Notes: generated from the sequence alone by a model not told the origin. Positions 8,780-19,836 are shown, numbered from the stretch's first letter. The stretch is DNA of 64,000 nt from Pseudomonas fluorescens (GCF_003732425.1 NZ_MOBX01000013.1:248001-312000), one strand, 5' to 3'. Numbers and translations: made by a program.

Positions 8780-9763
8780 ATGACAGCCCTCTCTGTACTG
8801 GATCTGATGATGATTGGCGAAGGCAAAACCTTCGCTGACACCCTTGATGAAGCGGTTGCGCTGGCGCAACACGTGGAAGCTCACGGTTATAAACGCTACT
8901 GGATCGCCGAGCATCACGACCTGCCGGGTATCGCATCCTCGGCAACCACCCTGCTGATTCAGCATCTGGCTGCGGCAACGCGTGAGCTGCGTGTGGGCTC
9001 TGGCGGGATCATGCTGCCCAATCACTCTCCTCTCGTAATTGCGGAGCAGTTCGGAACGTTGGAAACGTTATTTGCGGGGCGTATCGATCTTGGCATTGGC
9101 AGAGCACCGGGATCTGCCGGGCCGGCAATTCGGGCGCTGCGCGGTGATGCCTCCGAACGCGACTTCGCGCAAGACCTGCGACAAGTGCAGGACTATCTGG
9201 CGGACAACGGCAAACAGCCAGTTCGGGCAATCCCGGGGAAACACGACACCCCGCTCTGGCTGCTGGGTTCCAGTATCAACAGTGCCGACCTTGCGGCAAA
9301 AATGGGATTGCCCTATGCATTCGCTTCGCATTTTGCCCCGCGTTTTTTGATGGAAGCGATTACCCATTACCGCAGTACGTTCCGCCCCTCGGCCGTTTTA
9401 AGCAGCCCGTATGTTATCGCTGGTGCAAATGTCTTCGCGGCCCCTTCCCGGGCCGAGGCTGACTACATCGCCAGCTCACATCGACAGTGGGTCTGCAATT
9501 TATACGCAGGCAAGGCAGGCCCTTTACCGCGTCCGGAAGAAGGCTACATGGAACGGATCTCCGCCTATGATCGACAGAGCCTGGCCCAAGCCATGTCTTG
9601 CACTGCAGTGGGTGACGTGGACGATGTTGGCAGTTGGTTGCGTCAGTTCATCGCTACCACTCAGGCGGATGAAGTGATCATAGATGCGAGGATTTATGAC
9701 CCCGCGGCACGTTGTCGCTCGTATCAGATTGCCGCCGAAGCCATTGCTGAGCTGCTCGACTGA
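8780..9763 (+). CDS. luciferase-like flavin-dependent oxidoreductase (LLM class)
   Basis: A 327-residue LLM-class enzyme with [47 protein letters not shown] and PLWLLGSS, the standard order for the MsnO8/YhbW-type subfamily. The ATG at 8780 has GGAG six bases upstream; the in-frame ATG at 8768 would put that site inside the gene. It belongs to the same apparent operon as the first LLM gene and the two TIM-barrel genes. Its stop codon overlaps the following gene by one base. Confidence 0.85.
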   Translation: MTALSVLDLMMIGEGKTFADTLDEAVALAQHVEAHGYKRYWIAEHHDLPGIASSATTLLIQHLAAATRELRVGSGGIMLPNHSPLVIAEQFGTLETLFAGRIDLGIGRAPGSAGPAIRALRGDASERDFAQDLRQVQDYLADNGKQPVRAIPGKHDTPLWLLGSSINSADLAAKMGLPYAFASHFAPRFLMEAITHYRSTFRPSAVLSSPYVIAGANVFAAPSRAEADYIASSHRQWVCNLYAGKAGPLPRPEEGYMERISAYDRQSLAQAMSCTAVGDVDDVGSWLRQFIATTQADEVIIDARIYDPAARCRSYQIAAEAIAELLD

Positions 9764-10152
9764 TGCCAATGCCCGATGCTGATCAGCAAGCGATGCTCGC
9801 TGCTCCTTCCCCTCAAGTGATCCTGCACGCAATCGCACACCCGCTGAGACGAAAGATACTCGGCTGGCTGAAAGACGCGATTCGGTATTTCCCTCAGCAA
9901 GTCTACGGTCGCGAATTCGGCGTGTGCGCTGGCCAGATTGTTCTGCGTTGCGGGCTGGCACAATCGACGGTGTCCCAACACTTGGCAGTGCTCAAGAAGG
10001 CCGCATTGATCGAGGAGCACAAAATCGGTCCTGTGCATTTTTTTACGCGAAACGAAGTCACGCTTCAGCGCTTTACTCATCAACTGACGGGCCTGTTGGC
10101 CAACCCGCTGATTGCGACAATTCACCAGACCGATGAGCATTTACCTGCGTGA
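9763..10152 (+). CDS. ArsR-like winged-helix regulator
   Basis: 129 residues with an ArsR-family winged helix: ILHAIAHPLRRKILGWL, then recognition helix CGLAQSTVSQHLAVLKKA and a wing ending HFFTRNE. No clear pair of metal-binding cysteines of the CxC type is present, although isolated cysteines occur in FGVCAG and LRCGLA, so metal sensing is doubtful. Its start overlaps the previous stop (TGATG), so it is co-transcribed with the LLM/TIM-barrel operon and may autoregulate it (inference). Confidence 0.75.
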   Translation: MPMPDADQQAMLAAPSPQVILHAIAHPLRRKILGWLKDAIRYFPQQVYGREFGVCAGQIVLRCGLAQSTVSQHLAVLKKAALIEEHKIGPVHFFTRNEVTLQRFTHQLTGLLANPLIATIHQTDEHLPA

Positions 10153-11574
<1,422 letters not shown>

Positions 11575-11667
11575 AGTAAGGCTCAGGGCCGCAAGGCTCT
11601 GTCGCCTTCCCAAGCTCGTTATCGATCAGGAGCGTAGCGCCAAGTCCTACTGACACAAACGCTACAG

Positions 11668-11723
11668 ACCCGAACAGGCATCGTCAGTCAGATGAATGAC
11701 GACGCCTGTCCGGGTGTTTTTTT
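11668..11723 (+). terminator. rho-independent terminator after frmA
   Basis: Long stem built from CCCGAACAGGCATCGTCA pairing with a near-complementary downstream arm, followed by seven T residues at 11717-11723. The rest of 11575-11906 has no gene; AACAGGAGAACG supplies the pcaI ribosome-binding site. Confidence 0.85.
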
Positions 11724-11906
11724 GCAGTGTCTTTTTACCCGTCGTATCACTCACGGTTGCGTTCGCTAATCGCACGACATCGCCTGCTCGGGCACCCTCC
11801 TTTACTCATTGTTTGGCACGCTACGCATATCGCTGCAGGCGCCGCCAGCCCTGCGGTTCGCATGCTGATTGATCTGTTCAATCAAGATGAATAACAGGAG
11901 AACGAC

Positions 11907-12599
11907 TTGATCAACAAAACGTTTGAATCCATCGCGGCAGCGCTTGATGGGATAGCCGATGGTTCGACCATTATGGTCGGTGGTTTTGGTACCGCCGGCA
12001 TGCCGTCTGAGCTTGTGGATGGTGTTATCGCCTCAGGCGCCCGCGATCTGACCATCATCAGCAACAATGCCGGCAACGGTGAAATCGGTCTTGCTGCCTT
12101 GCTCAAGGCTGGGCGGGTTGCCAAGGTTATCTGCTCGTTTCCACGCCAGTCCGATTCCTATGTATTTGACGAACTCTACCTGGCCGGAAAGGTACAGCTT
12201 GAAGTCGTCCCGCAGGGCAACCTGGCTGAACGTATTCGCGCCGCAGGTTCAGGCATCGGTGCGTTTTATTCGCCAACAGGCTATGGAACGCTTCTGGCTG
12301 AAGGCAAGGAGACTCGGGTGATCGACGGTCGCAACTACGTGCTGGAGATGCCGTTGCGCGCCGATGTGGCACTGATCAAAGCAGAAAAAGGTGATCGCTG
12401 GGGCAACCTCACCTATCGCAAGGCTGCACGCAATTTTGGGCCGATCATGGCCATGGCGGCGACAACAGCCATCGCTCAGGTCAACCGGATCGTCGAGTTG
12501 GGCGAGCTAGACCCCGAGCACATTGTCACACCGGGGATCTTCGTGCAGCGCGTGGTCGCCGTGCCGCTTGTCCGTCTTGCTAAAACCAACGTCAACTGA
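11907..12599 (+). CDS. pcaI: 3-oxoadipate CoA-transferase subunit A
   Basis: 230 residues, strongly resembling Pseudomonas PcaI: MINKTFESIA, GSTIMVGGFGTAGMPSELV, FPRQSDSYVFDELY and NLTYRKAARNFGP. With PcaJ it transfers CoA from succinyl-CoA to beta-ketoadipate, the penultimate step of the beta-ketoadipate pathway that the catechol and protocatechuate branches share. The start has AGGAG eight bases upstream. The final residues (VRLAKTNVN) differ from the usual C-terminus. pcaF and pcaD are not in the window. Confidence 0.93.
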   Translation: MINKTFESIAAALDGIADGSTIMVGGFGTAGMPSELVDGVIASGARDLTIISNNAGNGEIGLAALLKAGRVAKVICSFPRQSDSYVFDELYLAGKVQLEVVPQGNLAERIRAAGSGIGAFYSPTGYGTLLAEGKETRVIDGRNYVLEMPLRADVALIKAEKGDRWGNLTYRKAARNFGPIMAMAATTAIAQVNRIVELGELDPEHIVTPGIFVQRVVAVPLVRLAKTNVN

Positions 12600-12607
12600 G
12601 GCCCGCC

Positions 12608-13249
12608 ATGACTGCCATGAATAAACTCTCACGTAGCGAAATGGCCCAGCGTGTGGCCGACGATATTCTTGAAGGCTCTTACGTGAACCTCGGCATCGGC
12701 GTGCCCACGCTGGTGGCCAATTATCTGAGTGACAAGGAAGTGTTCCTGCACAGTGAAAACGGTGTGTTGGGCATGGGGCCGAGCCCCGCCCCGGGCGAGG
12801 AAGACGATGATCTGATCAACGCTGGCAAGCAACACGTAACCCTGCTGGCCGGTGGTGCCTACTTTCATCACGCCGATTCGTTCTCGATGATGCGTGGTGG
12901 ACACATCGATATCGCCGTTCTGGGTGCTTTTCAGGTCTCGGTCAACGGTGATCTGGCCAACTGGCACACCGGTGCTGAAGGCTCGATTCCGGCAGTGGGC
13001 GGCGCCATGGACCTCGCGACTGGCGCACGCCAGGTGTTCGTCATGATGGATCACCTGACCAAGACCGGTGAAAGCAAGTTGGTGCCGCAATGCACCTACC
13101 CGCTGACCGGTATTGGTTGTGTGACGCGGATTTATACTGACCTGGCCATTCTCGACGTTACGCCCAACGGCTTACAGGTCAGGGAGATTCTGGCCGATAT
13201 CAGCTTCGAAGATCTGCAATCCCTCAGTGGTGTGCCGCTGATCAAGTGA
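12608..13249 (+). CDS. pcaJ: 3-oxoadipate CoA-transferase subunit B
   Basis: 213 residues: LSRSEMAQRVADDILEGSYVN and GIGVPTLVANYL, then the conserved SENGVLGMGPSP glutamate motif of class I CoA-transferase beta subunits (the glutamate forms the covalent CoA thioester), and LDVTPNGLQVRE. It lies 8 nt after pcaI. GAGG precedes ATG 12608; ATG 12617 is a possible alternative start. It acts with PcaI as a heteromer in the cytoplasm. Confidence 0.93.
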   Translation: MTAMNKLSRSEMAQRVADDILEGSYVNLGIGVPTLVANYLSDKEVFLHSENGVLGMGPSPAPGEEDDDLINAGKQHVTLLAGGAYFHHADSFSMMRGGHIDIAVLGAFQVSVNGDLANWHTGAEGSIPAVGGAMDLATGARQVFVMMDHLTKTGESKLVPQCTYPLTGIGCVTRIYTDLAILDVTPNGLQVREILADISFEDLQSLSGVPLIK

Positions 13250-13265
13250 CAGGACTTTAACCCTG

Positions 13266-13294
13266 CGTCGGACAGCGTTATGCACTGTCCGGCG
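13266..13294 (+). terminator. terminator-like hairpin after pcaJ
   Basis: Ten-base stem with one mismatch (CGTCGGACAG / CTGTCCGGCG) just after the pcaJ stop. There is no T-tract, so its strength is uncertain. Confidence 0.45.
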
Positions 13295-13342
13295 ACTGAT
13301 ACTCACGCTTGACCTCCAAACCGCAGTAACCAGTCACTGAAA

Positions 13343-13367
13343 ATATAGTTGAATAATTCAACTATAT
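13343..13367. promoter_or_regulatory. perfect palindromic operator upstream of MarR gene
   Basis: Two exact 11-base arms (ATATAGTTGAA and TTCAACTATAT) separated by TAA, 33 bases before the MarR ATG. Size and symmetry fit a MarR-dimer operator. Overlap with the promoter would give autoregulation (inference). Confidence 0.75.
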
Positions 13368-13400
13368 CTCTATACTTCAGCCATACGACTGGAGCCCGCC

Positions 13401-13829
13401 ATGTATTCCGACTTTTTGAATTTCAAGCTTGATTTGGCCAGTGCCCTGCTGATGGAACGGGCGAATGCCGTCTACCTCCAGCACTGGGATCTGGATGTCC
13501 GTGGATTGCGGGTTCTGCGCTTGATTCAGGCGTGCCCTGATATCACCCCAAAGGAGGTGTCAGCTCGGGCTTTGCTGGAAAAGACGCTCCTCTCCAAGAC
13601 GCTGGCACTGCTCGAATCGCGTGATCTCATATCGCGCTCCCCTCACCCGGTCGACCGCCGCAGCGTTGGATTGCGTACCACTGCCGCGGGTTCGCAGATC
13701 GCTGACGACTCCACTGTCGTCGGCTCCGAACTTGAAGATCAACTGGTGTCTGCGCTCTCGCCCAAAGAGCGTGCGGCACTGGATGGTCTGCTTTCAAAAC
13801 TGATGGAAAGCCTGCTTCCGCCTTCCTGA
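13401..13829 (+). CDS. MarR family transcriptional regulator
   Basis: 142 residues with MarR architecture: a dimerisation helix, the winged helix ITPKEVSARALLEKTLLSKTLALLESRDLISRSPHPVDRRS (read in blocks), where DRRS is the wing signature, and a C-terminal helix ending LLSKLMESL. An exact palindrome upstream is its probable operator. It precedes an M20 amidohydrolase and a TRIC-domain membrane protein on the same strand, the likely targets along with itself. Confidence 0.85.
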   Translation: MYSDFLNFKLDLASALLMERANAVYLQHWDLDVRGLRVLRLIQACPDITPKEVSARALLEKTLLSKTLALLESRDLISRSPHPVDRRSVGLRTTAAGSQIADDSTVVGSELEDQLVSALSPKERAALDGLLSKLMESLLPPS

Positions 13830-13881
13830 CACCACCTCTCTTCCCACTTTCTTCTGCCCTCTTTTACGTAAGGAGTACCCC

Positions 13882-15138
13882 ATGTCGTCCCTGAAAAAGT
13901 TGATTCCGGATCTTGATGCCTTGTTGCCTGAACTGGAGGACGTCTACAAGGACTTGCACCGTCATCCTGAACTGTCGATGTACGAGTATCGCACCGCGAA
14001 AATCGCCGCCGATTATCTGGTGCGTTATGGCTACGAGGTGACGCGCGAAATCGGCGTGACCGGTGTTGTCGGTGTGTTGCGTAACGGTGACGGTCCGGTG
14101 GTCATGCTGCGCGCTGACATGGATGCATTGCCTATGGCCGAGGCTACAGGCCTGCCCTATGCGAGCGATGTGGTCACCCGCGACGAAGACGGTGTTGAAG
14201 TTTCTGTTTGCCACTCCTGTGGACATGACATGCACGTCACTTGGCTGATGGGCGTGGCTCGGGTTCTGTCGGAGAATCGCAGCACTTGGAGCGGGACGCT
14301 TTTGGCTGTTTTCCAGCCGGGCGAAGAAGTGGGTGTCGGCGCTCAGAACATGATTGACGACGGCATGCTCGATCTCTTCCCCAAGCCAGACATCATTCTG
14401 GGTCAGCATGTCATGGTGGGGGCAGCCGGCACTGTGGGTCACCGCAGCGGCACCATCCTTTCGGCCGGTGACAGCCTGAAAATCAAGATGTTCGGGCGCG
14501 GTGCCCATGGCTCGCAGCCACAAACGTCGGTTGATCCGGTGATCATGGCGGCATCCACCGTGCTGCGCCTGCAGACCATCGTGTCGAGAGAAATTTCCCC
14601 GCTCGATCAGGCCGTCCTGACCGTTGGCTCGCTGCAAGCGGGCACCAAGGAAAACATCATCCCGGACAACGCCACGTTGAAACTCAACATGCGCACTTAC
14701 GACGAAGACGTACGCGAGCACATGCTGGGCGCGATCAAACGCATCTGCTGCGCTGAATGTTCAGCCTCCAATGCACCGCGCGATCCAGAGATCACCACCA
14801 TCAACCGCTACCCGTTGACGGTTAATGATGCACGCGCCTCCAGCCGTTTGGCGGATGCCTTTGGCGCCTGGTTTGGCGACAGAGCGTATGAAACGGCGCC
14901 GGCCGCTGCGAGTGAGGATTTCAGTGTGTTCGGCCGTGCGTGGAAGGTGCCGTACGTGTTCTGGTTCGTGGGTTGCACAGACCCGCAGATCTACGAACAG
15001 GCCAAAGCCACGGGAAAAATCAACAGCATCCCAAGCAATCATTCGCCGCAGTTCGCACCTTTGCTGCACCCGACATTGCGCACAGGGCTCGAATCGATGC
15101 TTTGCGCAGCATTCGCTTGGTTCGGCAACGCTGAGTAA
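13882..15138 (+). CDS. M20 family metallo-amidohydrolase
   Basis: 418 residues of the peptidase M20/amidohydrolase family (hippurate/IAA-amino-acid hydrolase-like). Metal-binding motifs are CHSCGHDMHVTW and PGEEVGVGAQNMIDDG, with a dimerisation domain GRGAHGSQPQTSVDP and a late histidine in IPSNHSPQFAP. Members cleave N-acyl or N-aroyl amino acids. AAGGAG precedes the ATG. It follows the MarR gene and ends seven bases before the next gene. No signal peptide is visible, so it is probably cytoplasmic. Confidence 0.88.
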   Translation: MSSLKKLIPDLDALLPELEDVYKDLHRHPELSMYEYRTAKIAADYLVRYGYEVTREIGVTGVVGVLRNGDGPVVMLRADMDALPMAEATGLPYASDVVTRDEDGVEVSVCHSCGHDMHVTWLMGVARVLSENRSTWSGTLLAVFQPGEEVGVGAQNMIDDGMLDLFPKPDIILGQHVMVGAAGTVGHRSGTILSAGDSLKIKMFGRGAHGSQPQTSVDPVIMAASTVLRLQTIVSREISPLDQAVLTVGSLQAGTKENIIPDNATLKLNMRTYDEDVREHMLGAIKRICCAECSASNAPRDPEITTINRYPLTVNDARASSRLADAFGAWFGDRAYETAPAAASEDFSVFGRAWKVPYVFWFVGCTDPQIYEQAKATGKINSIPSNHSPQFAPLLHPTLRTGLESMLCAAFAWFGNAE

Positions 15139-15144
15139 CCAGGC

Positions 15145-15789
15145 ATGGACACCCACCTGATCTACACCGTCATCGATCTGCTTGGCACGTTTGCATTTGG
15201 TGTGAGCGGTGCGATTGCCGCACGGCAGCAGCGCCTTGATCTGTTTGGCATTGCGACCATCACGTTCATCGTTGCCTGTGGTGGCGGGATTCTGCGGGAT
15301 CTGTGTCTCGGCACACTGCCGCCGGCCGGGCTGTCGAGTTGGCGCTATCTGATCGTGTCGCTGATAGCTTCAGCATGGGTGGTGTGTGCTTACCCGATGG
15401 TTTGCCGAATGAAATCCCCTGTGCAACTGTTCGATTCCATTGGCCTGGGGCTGTTTGCAGTGGCGGGCGCAAAAAAGGCACTGGCCGTCCATGCCGGTGC
15501 CGAGGTCGCAATATTACTGGGAATGGTCAGCGCCGTCGGGGGCGGCGTGCTCAGGGATGTTTTGTTGTCGCGCGTGCCCAGCATTCTGCAGCGGGAAATC
15601 TACGCGTCTGCCGCGTTGGCTGGTGCAGGTGTTGAGGTTTTGCTGAGTTACAACGGCGCCGATTCCGTAATGGCCTCGTGGCTGACCGCAGCAGGATGCA
15701 CCCTGCTGCGGCTGGCGTCGCTGCGCTACGGTTGGCGTCTGCCATCCACCGACGATGACTCTAACCATCACGGGGACAGATCTCATTAG
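15145..15789 (+). CDS. TRIC-domain (YicG/UPF0126) membrane protein
   Basis: 214 residues with two repeats of three transmembrane segments. Both halves carry the UPF0126 signature: GTFAFGVSGAIAA and GGGILRDLCLGTLPP in the first, FAVAGAKKAL and GGGVLRDVLLSRVP in the second. The family is related to trimeric intracellular cation channels; E. coli YicG is linked to glycine uptake. It lies seven bases after the amidohydrolase gene, so it may export or import an amino-acid product (inference). Confidence 0.85.
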   Translation: MDTHLIYTVIDLLGTFAFGVSGAIAARQQRLDLFGIATITFIVACGGGILRDLCLGTLPPAGLSSWRYLIVSLIASAWVVCAYPMVCRMKSPVQLFDSIGLGLFAVAGAKKALAVHAGAEVAILLGMVSAVGGGVLRDVLLSRVPSILQREIYASAALAGAGVEVLLSYNGADSVMASWLTAAGCTLLRLASLRYGWRLPSTDDDSNHHGDRSH

Positions 15790-15807
15790 GCCCGGCGCGA
15801 ACCGGGC
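15790..15807. terminator. terminator hairpin between convergent genes
   Basis: GCCCGG / CCGGGC stem with a six-base loop directly after the YicG-like stop and just before the convergent transporter stop. No long T-tract. Confidence 0.5.
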
Positions 15808-15814
15808 CCGACGA

Positions 15815-17185
15815 CTATTCACTGGGTTGTAGCCGGATTTCTTCGTGCGACTGCACCGTTCGACGCTTGAGAAATATCAGGATAGCCGCTGCACCAATGA
15901 CGCCCGGAACGGCAAATACCAGGAAACTGGCCTGCAGTGGCAAGCTTGATCCGTGCAACACACCGCCAAGCACGGGCCCGATGATTGCGCCTATGCGGCC
16001 TATCCCCATCGCCCACCCCAAACCGGTGGAACGGACATGTGGCGGGTAATATTGAACGGCGCAGGCGTTCGCCAGAATCTGAGTACCGATTGTGCAGGCT
16101 CCAGCAATCGCGATGAGCAAGTAGAGCATCACCAGGGGAGCCTTCACTGCCAACAGGCTTAAGGACAATGCTCCGCAAGCAAAGAAAAACAACAGCACTT
16201 TGGCGATACCGATTCGATCACCCAGCCATCCGCCGCCGATGGCGCCCACGATGGCACCCGTGTTGAGCACGAACAGAAACGCCAGGCTTGAATTCAGCCC
16301 GTATCCAGCGCTGCTCATGATTTTAGGCAACCAGGAACTCAATGCATAAACCATTAACAGGCAGCAGAAAAACGCTACCCACAAAGCGAGCGTACTGACC
16401 GTACGTCCCTCACGAAACAGCTCTCCAATCGAGATTTTCGTGCCCCGCGCAACGTTATGGATCAGTTGGTCATCGACTTGGGGTGCATAGGCAGGCGTCG
16501 CCTTCGCGAGCAAAGATTTGGCCCGTTCGAGTTGCCCGCTGCGCAAAAGAAAATCCATCGACTCTGGCAATTGCTTGATCAGCAACGGCGTCAGCAGCAG
16601 TGGAATCAATGCGACATAGAACACTGCCTGCCATCCCCACAAAGGGATGAAGATCATGCCAAGTCCTGCCGAAAGCATCCCGCCCAGCGAGTATCCACTG
16701 AACATGATGGCGACCAGCGTACTGCGTGATTTGCGTGGCGCGTACTCATTCATCAGGGCAACGACATTCGGCATGACCCCACCAATACCCAACCCGGCGA
16801 TGAAGCGACATACAGCAAAGGTTTCGGGCGTGGAGGCAAAGCCGTTCAGCGCTGTTACGCCGCTAAAGAGCAACACACACATCATGATGGTTTTACGCCG
16901 GCCGATCCTGTCCGAGAGCGAACCGAAAAACAGTGCACCCAGCATCATCCCGACCAGTGCACAACTACCGAGTGCGCCAGCCTGCAGCGCAGTCAGATCC
17001 CACTCGGCCATCAACGACGGTAGCACCACACCGTAGATCACCAGGTCGTAGCCATCGAAGATGATGATCAATGCGCACCAGAACAACACTCGCGCATGAA
17101 AGGCATTGAAACGGGCCCCGTCGATCAGGGCTGAAGCATTGATTTTACGCATGGCATCGCTCGTTTTTTGTTGTTGTTCAGTCAT
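15815..17185 (-). CDS. MFS aromatic acid:H+ symporter (AAHS family)
   Basis: 456 residues and 12 predicted transmembrane segments, with AAHS markers: FDGYDLVIYGVVLPSLM (DGxD in TM1), the loop-2/3 motif GSLSDRIGRRKT, and GWLGDRIGIAK for the second half. It resembles PcaK/BenK-type carriers of aromatic acids. ATG 17185 overlaps the FGE stop (ATGA), so it is translationally coupled to FGE; the 53-residue upstream extension was rejected. It is last in the run cat-porin-sulfatase-FGE-transporter. Confidence 0.88.
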   Translation of the reverse strand: MTEQQQKTSDAMRKINASALIDGARFNAFHARVLFWCALIIIFDGYDLVIYGVVLPSLMAEWDLTALQAGALGSCALVGMMLGALFFGSLSDRIGRRKTIMMCVLLFSGVTALNGFASTPETFAVCRFIAGLGIGGVMPNVVALMNEYAPRKSRSTLVAIMFSGYSLGGMLSAGLGMIFIPLWGWQAVFYVALIPLLLTPLLIKQLPESMDFLLRSGQLERAKSLLAKATPAYAPQVDDQLIHNVARGTKISIGELFREGRTVSTLALWVAFFCCLLMVYALSSWLPKIMSSAGYGLNSSLAFLFVLNTGAIVGAIGGGWLGDRIGIAKVLLFFFACGALSLSLLAVKAPLVMLYLLIAIAGACTIGTQILANACAVQYYPPHVRSTGLGWAMGIGRIGAIIGPVLGGVLHGSSLPLQASFLVFAVPGVIGAAAILIFLKRRTVQSHEEIRLQPSE

Positions 17186-18099
17186 CGCCTGACACACCTG
17201 AAGCCGATGTGAGAACTGGTGGTGTCGACGGATTGAGGCGATCGAGCTGGGGCACGGTAGCGCTGGCAGTAGTTGGGCGCACACAGGTGTGATCCACCTT
17301 TGAGCACCTTCATCCCCTCCGACATTTTCGCGTTTGTGCAACATGACTTTTGGGGCGCGTCATGGGTGGACAGGAAGACCGAAGTCGTCCATTCCCAGAC
17401 ATTGCCGATCATGTCGAACAGATCGAATCCATTACCGGGAAAGGTTCGTACCGCAGACGTACCGGCGAAACCGTCGGCCTCCAGATTCTCGTGGGGAAAG
17501 GCACCCTGCCAAGTGTTTGCCAGGTACTGGCCATTGGGCGCCAACTCATGCCCCCAAACGAACTCGCTTGCCTGATGCCCACCCCAGGCGGCGTATTCCC
17601 ATTCCTGCTCGGTAGGCAGGTCGCACCCCGCCCATTGGGCATAGGCCATGGCATCTTCGAGCCCGACGTGCACCACCGGATGATTGTCCATATTGCTTAG
17701 ATTCGAACCGGGTCCCCGCGGATGAGACCAATCAGCGCCCGGAACCAACGACCACCAGCGGCTCACATCATCCAGCAGCACAGGGCCGGTTGGCGGTATG
17801 AAGACCAGCGATGCCGGTTGCAGCTGCGCCGGCGGCACACCCGGGTAGTCTTCAGGTCTCAGCGGGCGTTCGGCCTGCGTGACGTAACCCGTGGACGCGA
17901 TGAACTCGGCAAACATGGCATTGGTGACGGGCGTGTCCTGAATTTCAAAACCCGCAACCTGCTCCCGATGGGCTGGGGCTTCTTCCGGGTAATGACGATC
18001 CGACCCCATCAGGAAAGATCCGCCCTCAAGCCGGCGCCAATTGGCAGGGCTGACAGCGGCATTATCCTGTTCTGCACGCGCATCAATCGACTGTTTCAT
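17182..18099 (-). CDS. formylglycine-generating enzyme (sulfatase maturase)
   Basis: 305 residues of the FGE/SUMF1 family: FLMGSDRHYPEEAPAH, a FEIQDTPVTNAMFAEFIAST-type block, IGNVWEWTTS and the catalytic C-terminus GGSHLCAPNYCQRYRAPAR. Both active-site cysteines of aerobic FGE (CxxxxC) are present, so it should be active. It converts the sulfatase motif cysteine to formylglycine in the cytoplasm before folding. Its ATG at 18099 lies inside the 3' end of the sulfatase gene (17-nt overlap), which fits it serving that sulfatase. An in-frame ATG at 18147 is less likely. Confidence 0.9.
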   Translation of the reverse strand: MKQSIDARAEQDNAAVSPANWRRLEGGSFLMGSDRHYPEEAPAHREQVAGFEIQDTPVTNAMFAEFIASTGYVTQAERPLRPEDYPGVPPAQLQPASLVFIPPTGPVLLDDVSRWWSLVPGADWSHPRGPGSNLSNMDNHPVVHVGLEDAMAYAQWAGCDLPTEQEWEYAAWGGHQASEFVWGHELAPNGQYLANTWQGAFPHENLEADGFAGTSAVRTFPGNGFDLFDMIGNVWEWTTSVFLSTHDAPQKSCCTNAKMSEGMKVLKGGSHLCAPNYCQRYRAPARSPQSVDTTSSHIGFRCVRR

Positions 18100-19789
18100 A
18101 GTGCTTGATCTCGTTGCCGAAGCGGATTTTCGTCGCGAGTTGTTCATCCCATGTAATGCCGTTGCGCGCTTGGCATTCTTGCCATTGAGTCAGCAAAGTT
18201 AGGGTGACTTGAGGATTCTGATCCGCGAGATCTGTGCGCTCGGTCGGGTCCTTGCGAATGTCGAACAGCTCCCATTTGCCCGGCCCCCAAGGCGTGTTGC
18301 TGAAGGTCATTTTCCATTTGCCTTGCAACAGTGAGACACGACCGAACAATTCGGTGCACTGCATCTGATCTTCCGGGTGAATGGCAGTGCTGGCCGCTTT
18401 TAGAAAACTCAGTGCAGACGTCCCCTGCATTTTTTCAACGCGGGTATCGCGCGTTGATGGGTGTTCGACCCGAGCCAGTTCCAGGAACGTGGGCGCAAGG
18501 TCTTTCACACTCAGATAAGCGTCTGAAACTTCCCCGTGCCGCATACCCGGCCCGGCGATAAACGCTGCGGTACGAATGCCGCCTTCATAGGTAAACGCCT
18601 TGTACATCCTGAAGGGCGTCGAGCTGACACGTGCCCAGTTTGGACCGTACCCACTGAATGATCCCGGCTTGCCAATGTTGTCCAGTGAGTTGTCGAAGTT
18701 TTCGGCAATCCACTTCGCGTTGTTCGGCGTGACGTCCTCTGGATTACTGCCCTCTGCGCCGTTGTCGGAAAAGAACACGAACACTGTATTGTCGTACTGC
18801 CCGGTGTCTTTGAGGTGCTTGACCAGCTTGCCAACGTTGTCGTCCAGGTTGGTGATCATTGCCGCATAGACCTCCATCCGGCGCGACTCTAACGCCCTCT
18901 CGCGGGGTGACAGCTTTTCCCAGGATGGCCATACGCCGGGGCCGGGATTGATCTGTACATCCTGTGCGACGAGTCCTTTTTCCTTCATCCGTTTCAGCCG
19001 TGCTTCGGCGATACTTGCATAGCCTTTGTCGTAGAGGCCGCGATAGCGTTCGAGATACGCCGTGGGTACCTGCAGTGGCCAGTGCGGTGCGGTGTAAGCC
19101 AGATAGGCGAAGAACGGTTTGTCGCTAGCCGCACCAATCTGCTGAATAGCCGTACGCGTGAAGTAATCTGACGAGTAACCGAAGTCTTTCGGGAGTGCGA
19201 AGCTTTCCCCGTTCAATCGATAGCTCGCCGTTGGATTCCTGTCGGTGGTGCCCCCTTGAGTAAAATGGTCGGCAGAGCCCTCGAGGAGCGCCAAGGACTG
19301 GTCAAAACCTCGCGCCTTCGGCCCCAGTTCAGGTGTTTTGCCAAGGTGCCATTTACCCACCATCATCGTGCGATAACCGTTGGCCTGAAGCAGCTTCGGA
19401 AAGGCCACAACGCGATCGGTCAGATAGCCCTCGTAACCGCGTTTGCCTGCCTGCTCGGGAAGTACCAGTTCGGCCATGGTGCCAACACCGGCGATGTGAT
19501 TGTCGGTGCCGCTCATGAGCATTGAGCGCGTCGGTGAGCATGTCGGGGCCGTGTGGTAATTGCTGAACGTCACCCCTGCCTTCGCAATGGCGTCCAGGTT
19601 GGGGGTCTGAATTTCACTGCCGAACGCACTCAGATCCGAATAGCCCATGTCATCGGCCACAATCAGTACGATGTTCGGGCGGCTGTCTTTTTCTATTGAG
19701 GCTGCATGGCTGTAAGGTTGCGAGAGCAGGCTCATGCCTCCGGCCAAGGCAACAGCACAAATCATCGATGGTTTACGTTTATCGAACAT
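18083..19789 (-). CDS. type I arylsulfatase, formylglycine-dependent, exported
   Basis: 568 residues: N-terminal signal peptide (KRKPSMICAVALAGG, cleavage near SHAAS), metal-binding IVADDMGYSD, formylglycine site CSPTR with the key Cys near residue 84, GTDNHIAGVGTMAE, GKWHLGK and FFSDNGAEG. It closely follows the plan of Pseudomonas AtsA arylsulfatase, but AtsA lacks this leader, so this enzyme probably works in the periplasm. GGAGT precedes ATG 19789; the ATG at 19801 is less favoured. It hydrolyses sulfate esters, probably aryl sulfates given the neighbouring catechol genes (inference). Confidence 0.9.
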   Translation of the reverse strand: MFDKRKPSMICAVALAGGMSLLSQPYSHAASIEKDSRPNIVLIVADDMGYSDLSAFGSEIQTPNLDAIAKAGVTFSNYHTAPTCSPTRSMLMSGTDNHIAGVGTMAELVLPEQAGKRGYEGYLTDRVVAFPKLLQANGYRTMMVGKWHLGKTPELGPKARGFDQSLALLEGSADHFTQGGTTDRNPTASYRLNGESFALPKDFGYSSDYFTRTAIQQIGAASDKPFFAYLAYTAPHWPLQVPTAYLERYRGLYDKGYASIAEARLKRMKEKGLVAQDVQINPGPGVWPSWEKLSPRERALESRRMEVYAAMITNLDDNVGKLVKHLKDTGQYDNTVFVFFSDNGAEGSNPEDVTPNNAKWIAENFDNSLDNIGKPGSFSGYGPNWARVSSTPFRMYKAFTYEGGIRTAAFIAGPGMRHGEVSDAYLSVKDLAPTFLELARVEHPSTRDTRVEKMQGTSALSFLKAASTAIHPEDQMQCTELFGRVSLLQGKWKMTFSNTPWGPGKWELFDIRKDPTERTDLADQNPQVTLTLLTQWQECQARNGITWDEQLATKIRFGNEIKHYETVD

Positions 19790-19836
19790 CGCGGACTCCA
19801 TTGTTATTGTTCAGCGGGCAAAGGATCGCCAAAGGA

